DNA of 64,000 nucleotides from assembly GCA_020631735.1 (NCBI GenBank), contig CM036160.1, positions 117,677,753 to 117,741,752 on the forward strand, read 5' to 3'. The number at the start of each line of letters is the position of its first letter. The stretch's first letter is position 1. Position numbers and translations under genes: made by a program. This document shows, one piece after another, positions 32,345 to 44,014 of the stretch. The stretch comes from Saccharum officinarum (taxonomy: Eukaryota > Streptophyta > Magnoliopsida > Poales > Poaceae). Under the pieces are notes generated by a model. That model saw only the letters and a list, made by a program, of their open reading frames with translations. It was not told the origin of the DNA and searched no databases.

Positions 32345-32770
32345 CATGCCCCCCAATTTCGGAGTATAAAACCATTGATGCTCCGAAATTTACTCAAGAC
32401 AACGATTGCCTTCGCCCAATTATCTTAACTCATCCTCCAAGCATAACATAATCTGTTACCAAATCTAATCGAATCTAGTCCCGATTCACGCACCTCAGTA
32501 AATATCGCACAATCTTCAACCACTCTTGCTCCGATTATGGTTAAGATATCGAAACAATAGTTCATCGGCAAGATCCTAACATAATAACGCCGCCGCTTTC
32601 AGAATTAAAATATCATGTGCCGAGATTTCTTCCGAGTCATGATTACTTGCTATCAAATCATCTGTACAATGCCTTGATTATCGTGCGAACAGTTACCATA
32701 TCCATCTGAACTACCTCGACCTACACGCGCGCGGCAGAGAGATAAGTCAAGAATACCTCTATTCCAACCG
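32345..32770. other. Tat-2 untranslated DNA between 3' LTR and antisense gene
   Basis: AT-rich, non-coding. One GCCGAT/ATCGGC copy at about 32563. No gene seen. Confidence 0.6.
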
Positions 32771-32771
32771 G

Positions 32772-32784
32772 CCTATAAATAAAG
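32772..32784 (+). promoter_or_regulatory. TATA box of Tat-2 antisense gene
   Basis: CCTATAAATAAAG on the plus strand, about 170 bp upstream of the first candidate ATG at 32944. It points away from the 3' LTR, the same arrangement as in Tat-1. Confidence 0.6.
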
Positions 32785-32943
32785 GTCTTCGGAACGCTCG
32801 TCTTCTACTCTTAGACTCCAACCTTTGGCATTCTCTCTCTCCGGCGGCGACTCCGACGAACAACCGTGCGACCTCAATCAACAAGAACTTTCTCCAGCGT
32901 CAACCTCGAGTCTCCAGCTTGTGCCCCCATCTTTCTCAGGACA

Positions 32944-35900
32944 ATGGCAATCAACTTCGACGTCCTTGCGGTTCGTTCCACTTCCATTACTTTTACCTCG
33001 ATTCCTTTTGCCCTTGCAAGTTCATACAGTTGGTAATTTTTCCCTCTTTTTCTATGTTCTTTTGATCCTCCAAACTTAGGAACTATGCAACAAGTTAGTT
33101 ATTCCAACCGATCAGCCGCATTTCTAATGCCTAGGTCCAATGGGCAACCCAGATCCAACTGATCTGATCAACGCAGAGGTTAACAGAATCCCTTTTAGAG
33201 CCTAGAATTTCTCCCTAAATTTATGGAAAGATACATTCCGATCTTGGTCCAAAACCACCAAAGGATGGAAAGATTGGTACTTGAGGGTAAACGGGTCGAT
33301 GCAAGTGTACTGGGCAGAACGGAAGTTAGATCAATGCATTAAGCTATCCATTGCCGATATGCATAAGAACGAATCGATGATGATCGCTGCTGCTTATTTC
33401 TGGTCAGACACAACAAATACTTTCATGTTTGGACATGGCCCAACTACTCCCACACTTGCCGATGTACACATGCTCACTGGCCTGGATATTTCAACTGCCG
33501 ATAAAGCCTCCATCTATGGTAGGAAATCTGAATATAGAGTGAATACCCGCAACTTCGGTGGTTGGACAGGGTATATTCAAGAATACAGGAGGACCGGGAC
33601 AGTTGGTCAGAGGGAACATGCCACATTTTTTAATATGTGGTTAGAAAAATTTATTTTCTATGGTCGATCGGTAGGGCCAATCAACGCTTTCCTCCCCGCA
33701 GCTGAACTCCTGGCCAATGGTGTAAGGTTCCCTCTTGGCCGATATCTTCTGAGCTCTACTTATCATCTTTTACATCAAGTGTCCCAGAAACTCCTGCTTG
33801 GTGAACCCATCGGCAACTTAGGAGGCCCGTGGTGGTTTATTAACATGTGGTTGAATGCCCATATGCACAAACACTTGCAATGGGACTTCTTTGCCCAACA
33901 ATTCCCGCGAGAAATTACCGAAGACCACGTACTTGGAGATGAAGAATCGGCAACACGCCCACCTCTCAATTTTCGTGAAGCCATAATTGTCCTTCCTAGA
34001 ACAGAGGCCAATGAAGACCAGATCGGTAGATTCTTCCAAAGCTTCTACAACGGTCTTTCTCGTGATCATCGGGCCTAGGTGCCCTACATTGATGAAGAAA
34101 CCAGATTCCCTCTTCTTTTCAACTTTGCTGATGATACCCTGAACATGGATAATGAACTTATGATGGCCATCATTACTCCCAGGGCAATCCCAGTGAATAC
34201 ATTCGGCAGTGGGAAAAACACCAACATCACTTATGAATTTTACAACCCATCGGCAATATCCCATCAATCGGCTTTTGGGCAGCTGCCAATCAAACTTTGT
34301 TTTGCCGATGTGATTAAGCCGAGAGAAACAATCATCAGCGGAACGGACTGGAGCAGGGTAGTGCGACTTTTCCCCGATGTCGATGCTACAGATGTTGATC
34401 TATCCACCTGGATGCCAGCATCTTTTATTACTGAATCATATAAGCAATGGTGGCAAGAGTGAAGGGGACAACTATTTGCAACATCCGCTCATACATATCG
34501 GCACATGATTGACCCTGAGCATGTCATTCCCGATGATGCAGTAAGTTTTTTTTAATACCCTTCTGCCTTTTTCTTTTATATATCGGCAACTAACTTCCTT
34601 GTGACAGGTCAACAACCCGGCACCATCTATAAGTAAGAGTGGAAAACCCTTCGATCTTCGGCCTATCTCCCCGATATCACTGATCGGCTACAACGCCCCT
34701 ACCTTGGCTGCTTTGACTCATCAGAGGACTCGTGCCAAGACAATCACCTCCAAGTCCAAACTAGCTACAGCTAGAGCCACTCCATTGGCTGCTGCTACGC
34801 CCCTGATCAAAGCATTTAAGGTAACAACCCTGTTTATTTCAACTCATGCCGATCTCAAACTGTATTAACACTAATTTTCAGGGTGTAAGAACCACTGCTG
34901 GATCATCATTGGCAATTCCTCTGACATCAAGCACTACCATCTCTGATAAACCTTCAGAGGTATTCCTTCAACTTTACATTTAATCTGTTAAATATCATAT
35001 CTTACACCCGTTTTGCAGCAACAAATGTGTACATCGGCAAGTGTACCAGATGTCCAACCTTTACAACCAGCAAGTGCCGATGCCCCCTAGCCAACCGTTG
35101 CTGAGGCCCAATCAAAGCGCAAAGCTTTAATAGATGCTGAGGCACAGCCAAAACGGTAGAAGTCCGTGTCGATCCCAACAGCTGATCCAGCGCCTCCCAG
35201 CCAGCCAGAATCGGCCGGTGCAACTGAGCAAGCAGTCAATCGTCCTGCACAGGGCACACCATCGGCCATCGTGTCCCAAGGGCCAACTACCAATGAGACC
35301 ACAGAGAATATCCCATCGGCAAGCTCAGCCGATCCTCCACACGGCACACTCCAGGCCGCTTCCTCTAGTCAAATACAGAAAATTGCCTTGAAACAGGTAA
35401 GCCGATTGACCTAGCCGATTTATAATATTCATACCTATCCTTAACTGACCTATTTTCTTCTTTTCAGGAACAAGATTCTCCAAACAGTCTATTTTCCTTT
35501 GCCATCGATGTTTCTGATGATGACGAAGAGGAAGCAAGCTCTTCTCTTGCACTGGGAACAATATCGGCAGAAATCAAATCCAAATTGGAGGCTCTTCTGA
35601 ACTTGCTGCAGCAAGATACCGCCCAACTGGTAGATGATTCGGACCCCGCAAAGGCAATCTTCAAAACAATCCGTGGTCAGGTCCCTGCCGATGTTGAAGA
35701 AGCACTTTTCCCAGCAGCCCACTTAGAAAGCCGACAATTGCAATATCAAAGGGCTGCCCAACGTATTGCTGATAGAGCAGCTCAGGCTTAGCTCAAAGAA
35801 GAGATGCTACAACTGAAACAGATTGCCGATGAGAAGCACAAGAGCATCGGCAACTTGCAGACTTCGGGTGCCAAACTTAAGCAGAAAATCTCAGACTTAT

Positions 35901-36163
35901 CGGCAAAGAGAATGGCTCTACTGGCTGAATTGAAAGAAGTCGAGGCAGCCCTAACTCATGCCAGACAAGAAGAAAACCAGTTACCCGATGCTATCAAGGC
36001 CCTTCAGCAAGAAAGAGACATCCAAGCTCGCAAAGCCCTGGCAATGAAGAAAAAGCTTAAGCCTGTGGAGGGTGCTGCCGATGAAGACATCAAAGAGATA
36101 AAGGAAGCCGATCAGATTCGCCTGCGTGCGATATCGGCTATCCAATCTTTATTAAATTTGTAA
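32944..36163 (+). pseudogene. Tat-2 antisense spliced gene, plant mobile domain protein
   Basis: A multi-exon gene opposite to pol. The main exon, 33135-34540, carries LWKDTFRSWSK, then YFWSDTTNTFMFGHGPTTPT and LADVHMLTGLDIS, the signature of the aminotransferase-like plant mobile domain. Later exons are 34608-34820, 34882-34959, 35019-35396 and 35468-36163. All these junctions are GT-AG with matching phase, for example GCA/GTAAGT and GACAG/GTC. The first exon (ATG at 32944, MAINFDVLA) is not resolved. The middle is Ser/Pro/Ala-rich; the C-terminus is a long coiled coil (LKQKISDLSAKRMALLAEL). Six in-frame stops (33205, 34076, 34460, and near 35088, 35157 and 35789) kill this copy. Arabidopsis mobile-domain proteins act in gene and transposon silencing; the role here is unknown. 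Confidence 0.82.
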
Positions 36164-36250
36164 ATCTTGTCTATTGTATCGGCACTTTTATGAAACACTG
36201 ATATCCTTATATGATTCTAGCTGATAGGATTGTTATCGGCACTTATACTT

Positions 36251-37280
36251 TTATGCATCCATCCAGATACTAGGGTAATATCTCTTTAAATATTTTTCGT
36301 TTAATGCTCTGGGAAACACAACCCCTTCGAGGGTTTCTAGAATATATGCATTGCCAGGAACAGATTGATTTATCCGATATGGACATTCCCAGTTAGGAGA
36401 CCACTTTCCAAACTTTGAACTTTTAGTCCCAATCGGTAAAATCAACTTCCAAACTAGATCTCCATCGGCAAACTCCTTTATCTTTACCTTCTTGTCATAC
36501 CATCTGGCTACTCTTTTCTTATTTTCCTCGATGTTAACTTAAGCCCTTAACCGATGACCTACCACATTCTTTAACTCATCTTTCATAAGAGTATCATAGT
36601 CATCGGCTGTTAGTTGATCTTGAGAATGTATCCGCCTAGAGCCAGTTTTAATTTCCCAAGGCAACACTGCGTCGTGCCGGTATACTAACTGATAAGGAGT
36701 TATTTTGACTGCACCATGACATGCCATCCGATATGACCACAGGGCCTCATTTAATACTGTATGCCACCGCTTAGGATTTTCTTTAATTTTACGCTTGACG
36801 AGTTTGATAATCCCTTTGTTAGAAGCCTCAGCCTGACCATTAGCTTGAGCATAATAGGGAGAAGAATTCAAAACTTTAATCCCCATACCAACAGCAAACT
36901 CATAAAATTCTCCAGAGGTAAACATAGTACCTTGATCGGTAGTGATAGTTTGAGGAATACCAAATCGGTAAACAATATGCTCTTTCACAAAATCGATCAT
37001 ATTAGCCGATGTCACCTTTTTCAAAGGAATTGCTTCAACCCATTTTGTGAAATAATCAGTAGCAACCAGAATAAATTTATGTCCTTTGCTCGATGGTGGA
37101 TAAATCTGACCGATGAGATCGATAGCTCATCCCCAGAATGGCCAAGGTTTAATTATAGGGTTTATAGCCGATGCAGGCGCTCTTTGAATATTACCAAACC
37201 TCTGGCACTCCTGACGTCCTTTAAAATATTTAAAACAATCTTCAAGAATAGTCAGCCAATAGTATCCATTCCTTCTGATC
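36251..37280 (-). pseudogene. pol: Tat-2 integrase
   Basis: Integrase end of Tat-2 pol. After the zinc region, the core shows AIDLIGQI, TTDQGTMF and NGQAEASN, the three acidic positions. Stops: TAG at about 37281 (Trp expected before MIRRNGYYW), TGA near 37128 (Trp expected, WG-stop-AIDL), TAA at 36539-36541 (CAA expected). The last block, MILPIGTKSSKFGKWSPNWE, ends at 36251. The pol and antisense-gene stops converge with only 87 bp between them. Confidence 0.82.
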
Positions 37281-37282
37281 AT

Positions 37283-39337
37283 CTATTTCATCTTAAAAGC
37301 TGATTGATGTGCCCCACATACTCCTTCATGGATCTCACCCATCAAGCTTTTTGATTCATCACCGCTAATACATTTGAGTAAAACTCCATCTATAGTCCGA
37401 TAATATAATTCATCGTCGAGGAGCACATACTTGGTGTCTTGGAACCTTATACGCCTTTCAACCTTTTTAGATGGATCCTTTAAATAATCGACAATCTCCT
37501 TTCTCCAATCATCGGTATCAACTGCTAATGTTAGCACTTCCTGGATAGGCTGATACCCTGAAGCATGCTGAGCTAGTCGATTAGCTTCTTCATTATGCAA
37601 TCGAGAAATATGTTCAAGACGAAAATCTCTAAACCCTTTCAACAATTGCAAACATCTTTCATAATACGAAATTAAAACTTCACTTCGGTATTCATAAATC
37701 CCAGCTAATTGATTTATAACCAGCATAGAATCACCAAAGATTTCGACAGCATCGGCACGTATCTCCCTAAGCAATTCTAATCCTTTTATCAAGGCTTGAT
37801 ATTCAACCTGATTGTTTGTCAATGTAGCAACAATCGGCAATGAAAACTCATACTTCCTTCCTTGAGGTGAAATCAACACAATGCCGATACCTGCTCCTTC
37901 ACCACATGTAGACCCATCGAAGAAAAGTGTCCAAGGAGCAACCTCCAGAGAGTCCACTGTATTGCAATGCTGAGTGACAAAATCAGCCATAACCTGCCCC
38001 TTAACTGTCTTAGCCGATTCGTAACGTAGGTCAAACTCTGATAATGCTAAAATCCACTTGCCGATTCTACCACTTAATATCGGCATCGACAGCATATACT
38101 TGACCACTTCGTCTTTGCATATGACAGTACATTCGGCAGATAGCAAATAATGTCTTAATTTGATACAAGAAAAATATAGACACAGACATAATTTTTTGAT
38201 GGCCGAATACCTTGTCTCAGCATCCACCAATCTTCTGCTTAAATAATAAATAACACGTTCTTTCCCTTCAAATTCTTGAATAAGAGCTGAACCGATAACA
38301 GTATCATCAGTTGACAAATACAACCTGAAAGGCTTCCCGTGTTGGGGTGGAACTAGCACTGGAGGATTTGTTAAGTACTTCGTAATTTCATCTAGGGCTA
38401 ACTGCTGCTCAACTCCCCATACAAATTCCTGATCGGCCTTCAATTTAAGCAATGGACTGAAAGCCTTGATCCTACCTGACAGATTAGATATGAATCTTCT
38501 AATGAAATTAATCTTGCCGATCAAAGATTGCAATTTAGTTTTACTGGCAGGAGCAACCACCTTGTTAATTGCATCAATAGACTTTCTACTGATTTCAATA
38601 CCCCGCTGATGCACCATAAAACCCAAGAATTGACCTGCTGATACACCAAATGCACACTTATTATGATTCATCTTCAATCTGTGCTTCCTTGTGCACTCCA
38701 GTATCCTTCGTAGATCAGCTATATGTTTTATGATATCCCCATACTTAACCACTATATCATCAATGTAGATCTCCACTAATGTACTGATGTATTCATGAAA
38801 AATAAAATTCATAACTCTCTGATAAGTAGCACCGATATTTTTCAAACCAAAAGTCATGATTATCCACTCAAACAACCCCACATGACCTGGACATCTGAAA
38901 GCAGTCTTGGGAATATCTTCTTCAGCCATGAATATTTGATTGTAACCTGTATTACCATCCATGAAGCTGATAATTTAATGTCCGGCTGCAGCATCAATCA
39001 ACAAATCAGCAATAGGCGTTGGATAGCCATCCATCGATGTGGCTTTGTTGAGATTTCTGAAATCAATACAAACATGAAGTTTCCTATTTTTCTTATAAAC
39101 AGGAACCACATTAGAAATCCACTCCGCATATCGACATTGCCGAATAAACTTTGCTTCAATTAATTTAGTTATTTCGGCCTTAATGTCAGGAAGTATATTA
39201 GGGTTGCATCGGCGCACTGGCTGCTGATGTGGCCGAAATCTAGATTTGATAGGTAACCGATGTTCAACTATCGATCGGTCTAATCCGGGCATCTCAGTAT
39301 AATCCCAAGCAAAACAATCTTTATATTCTTTTAACAA
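37283..39337 (-). pseudogene. pol: Tat-2 reverse transcriptase and RNase H
   Basis: Two blocks in one frame parted by a TAA near 38972 (CAA expected, GH-stop-IISFMDG). RT shows CIDFRNLNKAT, the block FMDGNTGYNQIFMAEED, and the catalytic YIDDIVVKYG near 38760. A Ty3-type RNase H follows (degenerate), then an archaeal-type RNase H with LFFDGS, VEYQAL and FGDSML. The fourth acidic position reads ANRLAQ, with no Asp visible. This double RNase H supports the Tat assignment. Confidence 0.86.
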
Positions 39338-39486
39338 ATTGGTTATTTGCTGCTTACACTTGGAATCTAACTTAGCACTAATAAAAGTAGGTCTTGACCT
39401 ATCACCATCACCAATATCTACCTCTACTAAATCATCAGTCGATGTGAATCCCTGACCTAATTTTCCATCATCGGCAAACCTATCTA

Positions 39487-40190
39487 TTAAAACCCTTCTT
39501 CAGAACCGACTGCTTGGATCGGTGGAATTTCATAATCAGCAACTCTAAGGAACTCTTTTTCCCAAACTTCTCCTGATATGCATTTGGTTCGCTCATAAGT
39601 ATTTGATTCTGCTGATACGATGATATAAGAAGAATCACCAGGGACAACCTCAATCTTATCCCCAATCCACTGTATGAGGCATTGATGCATTGTAGAAGGA
39701 ACACAACAATTGACATGAATCCAATCCCTTCTTAGAAGCAGATTATATGCACCTTTGCCATTAATAACAAAGAACATCGTCGGCAAGGTTTTGCTGCCGA
39801 TGGTCAATTCAACGCATACTGCTCCTTTAGCCGGTGACACATTGCCTTCGAAATCTTTCAGCATCATATCGGTTATGGTCAAGTCTTAATCTCCTTTACC
39901 AAGTTTTTGATACATCACATAAGGCATAATATTAATTGCAGCTCCTCCGTCGATAAATATCTTGGATACAGGCTGCCCATCAACTCTGCCTTTCACAAAT
40001 AAAGCTTTGAGATGCTGTCTCTCATCATCAGTAAGTTTCTCAAAAACAACCATCATTGGATCTAGTGCCAGCTGAGCTACTTGATCGGAGAGTACAACTT
40101 CTTTCTCGTCATCAGAAAGTGCTAGAAACTCCATCGGCAACATAAATATCATATTAACATCTGTCGATAGGCCCTTATCTTTGTGTTTTA
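39487..40190 (-). pseudogene. pol: Tat-2 protease region
   Basis: Open blocks 40152-39886 and 39882-39487, interrupted by a TAA at about 39886. The retropepsin site reads KIFIDGGAAINIMPYVMY near 39925-39975. The catalytic Asp is present, and Asp-Gly-Gly replaces the common Asp-Ser/Thr-Gly, as in Tat-1. The second block (MFFVINGKGAYNLLLRRDWI) is the usual continuation of a plant gypsy protease. A further stop separates it from the RT block at 39337. Confidence 0.8.
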
Positions 40191-40191
40191 C

Positions 40192-43163
40192 CTACCACTG
40201 CTGATGGTCAGACCTCTCATTGGAGGAACTTTCCTCTCGGTATAGATCCTCCTGACGCTCACGCTGCATCCTCCTTTTCTGTGTCTTTGTCAGACCCTCA
40301 GGGCACCATCGAGGAAGCTTAGTTTTCGAAACCGACTGATAACAAGTCCCAGTTGATTCTACATGACGTATATTAGGGTCCCTGTAGAATATTTCTTCAT
40401 CGGGAACTCTTGCGTTTGCCATCTCCTCAAGCTCCTCTTGATTCCTTGGAAAATATCCAGCGCATTTACCAAGCCTTTCATGTACACTAAGTCAGCCCCC
40501 TAGCCGATCATGCACTGATGCTCTGCCTCTGATCAGCTCATTGATAGATAAATCCTAATTGCCAGGTTGAAACCTCCTTTCTGGCCGATTGGCCCCATAA
40601 TAACCATTGCACTTAGGGCAATTTTTAACAGTTGGAAATTTAATACCTTCTTCCCAGCAATGGATGAAAAACGGGCACCTCCAATGATCTTTATGCCGAT
40701 ACCACTCTTCTCGACGTCTCTCTTCTTGTTGTTGTCGATATCGGTCCCTACGCTGACGCCAACCCTCCTGCTGCCTTCAATGGGTAATCACAATGCCCGG
40801 TCGAGGAGGTTTTTTGGAACTACTACTTTCTCACAGCAGATCCTTACTTTTTGCATCATCGGTAGTTATCCGATGCTGGGGATCTACTGATGCGTTTTTC
40901 TCAGTAGCCTCTGATGTCAATACCTTGGTCCTACCTTTGGCATCCAACATATTTGCTGGAAAAGGGTGTTGATCAATTTTCATCGGCTTCTGAGTCTTGG
41001 AATTACCAAACTTAATTCTCCTAGATTCAATAGCCGATTATAACTGTTGCCTGAACACCTTGCACTCATTTGTACTGTGTGAAGTTGTATTGTGCCATTT
41101 GCAGTACAATATCTTCTTCAACTCTTCTGCCGATGGGATCACATGATTAGGTGACAGCTTAATTTGGCCCTCTTGAAGTAAAAGATCAAATATCTTGTCG
41201 ACTTTGGTGATATCAAAGGTAAACTTCTCTGGCTCTTTCTAACCAAAGGGACAAGATATCGGCTTTTTATTCTTAACCCACTCAGCTAAGCCGATAACTG
41301 GCTCTTCATCAGAATCAGAATCTTCTACCTCTTCAACAAATGATACTTTTTTGCTCCAATTCTTTTTAGGCTCAAAAACCCTAGTGTCTTGATCAGAGAT
41401 CCTTTGTACAAGATGACTCAGGCTTTTAAACTCCTGAGAGGCATATCTGTCCTTAATATGTGGCAATAACCCTTGAAGAGCCAGATCGACAAGCTGCCGA
41501 TCATCCAGCCCCAAGCTGTAGCATTTATTTTTTACATCTCGTAGCCTTTGCACAAAGCTTTCTACCGATTTATCATTACGCTGTCTCAATTTTATTAAAT
41601 CGGTAAGCTTCTTTTCATGGATTCCAGCAAAGAAATACTTGTGAAATTGTTTTTCTAGATCAGCCCAGTAATAATAGAATTTGGTGGTAATGAAGTGAAC
41701 CATGTGAAAGCCGATCCATATAAAGATAATGAAAATAATCGAACTCTTAATTCATCTCTGCTAGCTGCCTCTCTACATTGAATAATGAAGCGATTGACAT
41801 GTTCCATCGTTGATGTATCATCTTGTCCAGAGAATTTAATGAAATCTGGTACCTTGTACCGATTTGGGAGAGGAATTAAATCATATGCTGGAGGGTATGG
41901 AGTCCGATAAGAATAAGTATTGACTTTGGGTTTTATCCCAAACTGATCCCTCATAATTTCTGCTATCTTATCGGCCTAAAAAGCATCAGCCTCCTACTGA
42001 CGATCTGGTTGAATTTCTACAGGAGGTGTCTGCTGATATCCCTCAACGTATCTTTGTGGCACACGATCTCCAGCAATCGGCATATTCACCGTTACTTGTG
42101 GTCCACTAACCTGCTGGAAAGGATTCATCGGCTGAGCTGCCAATGCTTGATTCTGAAAACCAGCTTGCATATGACCTTGCTGGATCCCTGCAACTTGCTG
42201 ATTTTGCTGAACTGTATGCTGGACAGGTAATTGTCCTGACCAACCATTATTAGAACTTATCGGTATAAAACTTGCCGATGGCTGGTGATTTACTGACATT
42301 GTTGGATAATTAGTATAACCAGCTTGAGGCATGAACTGCACCCTAGGTTGACTCATAGCAAGGGCTTTCTGCTGCATCGGTAGTAAGCTTGCCGATAGAC
42401 TTGTATTGGGTGCTTGAAACAAAGGCATCTGGAAACCTCCTGGAGTTGGTTGCACAGTAGTTGATGTGGCATATTGAGACACTTGAGTCATCGGCGAAAC
42501 AGCCGATGATATAGGAGCTTTTCCTACTGCGTCAAACACTTGAGGTAACCCAGGATTGAAGGCAGATGACTCCGGAGGCATACCATATCCCCACCAATTA
42601 GCAGGAATCTGGCTATTATGAGACACAGGGCCTGACATAGCTGACGCCGATAGATCTGTATTAAGCTGAACTCGTCCTCCTGAAAGTACCGGATCTGATC
42701 GTATCGGTGTAGATTGAATATTAGGTAAGCCTGCCGATACTGAAGGAGAAGTAACTTCTGTACCCACAATGGCTGAAGGAGCCGATGGAGTATTAACCGA
42801 TGCCGGTTCTGGTTGGTGATAAGCTGGCCCAACGTAATATGGTGTCACTTGTCCTTCTTTAAAAGTTTGAACCACAGCATTATGAATAGTATTGCACAAC
42901 ACATTGGAGTGGTTAATCAAAGCATGATTTGCTGCAGAATTAACCATCTCTTGAAGTTTACCAGGATTAGAGTCAAAGGTAACCTGCCGAGGCAACGGTA
43001 AATGTTGCTTCTGGATGACTTGTCCGCTCTTGTTTATGCTGAATGATTTCAGGCAAAACTGCCTGTATTCTTCTATAGCTTTTTTCATAGCCTGCTTCTG
43101 ATCTTCCTTAAGATCTTCTGATGCCGCGATGATGTTCCCCGAATCGATCTCAGGATTGAACAT
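40192..43163 (-). pseudogene. gag: Tat-2 gag
   Basis: Start chosen at 43163 (MFNPEIDSGNIIAASEDLK), the first ATG inside the 5' LTR and primer site. About 390 codons follow, rich in Gln, Pro, Ser and Asn (MQQKALAMSQPRVQFMPQAG is typical), ending at two TAG codons near 41994 and 41976 (both CAG expected). The gag core is at 41954-41239 (KFSGQDDTSTMEHVNRFIIQ, then FHKYFFAGIHEKKLTDLIKL). Two Cys/His clusters, CKWHNTTSHSTNEC and CPFFIHC..CPKC, come later, near 41090 and 40640. Several more stops and possibly a frameshift near 41700 lie on the way. The long Q/P-rich N-terminal region is unusual for a gag. Confidence 0.78.
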
Positions 43164-43180
43164 ATTGATTGTATTGATTA

Positions 43181-43198
43181 GCCCACCAGGCGTGCCAA
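43181..43198 (-). other. Primer binding site (Tat-2)
   Basis: On the minus strand TGGCACGCCTGGTGGGC follows the 5' LTR after a short spacer. The TGG start and position fit a primer site; the tRNA is not assigned. Confidence 0.6.
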
Positions 43199-43204
43199 AA
43201 GATG

Positions 43205-44009
43205 TGTTGATGCAAAAGTGGATCTGCAAACACAAAGGGCTAATACCCAAATCGATATCCAAAGCGTGCCAGTCGATTTGACCTGTTAATCGACAATGAT
43301 GAAAAGTTCGAGTACTTTGGTCTTGACAACAGCGATACGCCCGGAAGCCACGGCCAAGAGGTACTCACGCGGAACTCGAGGATCGCCAAAGGTCGCACTG
43401 AAGCGATGCAGCTCGTCGAATCGATGAGAACTCGTAAAAAAATATGCAAATTGACGAAGTCGCCGAAAAGTAAGTAGATGCAAAATAGGAGTAAAATTGG
43501 TTTGATATTGATTGATCTATCTATTACATTGCCCCCTCAATCTATATTTATACCCTGATCTAAGGAAACATAACTAAACACGACTAGGACACCGAGTCCA
43601 TACCTAAGGAAAAACGTGACTCTTACATGAATCATACTCTAACAAATATAGAAAAGGAAATCAACACCTATATATTTCCCTGTCCGCCTCAATTACGATG
43701 AAATCCTCATCGACCTCCTCTCCATCGGCATGCTTCCTGTTATCACAGGCTCATCAGCAGCAGTCTTCAAATCTTTCTTCATCGGCACGCTTCCTGTCAT
43801 CACAGGCTCCATCGACAATAACATCTTCAATCTTATCAGCAATGCCTCTGAATCTAAGTCTACCTTCCCATCGGTCACCACCATTCATCGGCAACAACCC
43901 TTACAAGTTGATTTTCATCAGCACCCTTCTGTCACCGTATACAGTAACTTTCCTCCTGCCGATTAGTCCACTCTGATCATTTTGACACGTGCCAAAAATG
44001 ATGTCAACA
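43205..44009 (-). repeat. 5' LTR of Tat-2
   Basis: 805 bp, pairing with 31534-32344. TATA-like GGTATAAATATAG (minus) at 43542-43553. Some ATCGGC motifs present in the other LTR are changed here to ATCGAC or ATCAGC, single transitions. Confidence 0.94.
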
Positions 44010-44014
44010 AAAAT

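Larger units (their letters stand above)
31534..44009 (-). mobile_element. Tat-2: Tat-lineage element with antisense plant mobile domain gene
   Basis: A 12,476-bp element with 0.8-kb LTRs and perfect AAAAT target copies (31529-31533 and 44010-44014). Gag, protease, RT, RNase H and integrase read on the minus strand; a spliced gene reads on the plus strand between pol and the 3' LTR. The LTRs differ at roughly 28 of 805 positions, so it is older than Tat-1. Gag-pol has about a dozen stops, most one transition from CAG, CAA or TGG. The hexamer GCCGAT/ATCGGC occurs about 78 times through the whole element, LTRs included, far above the six or so expected. Confidence 0.95.
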
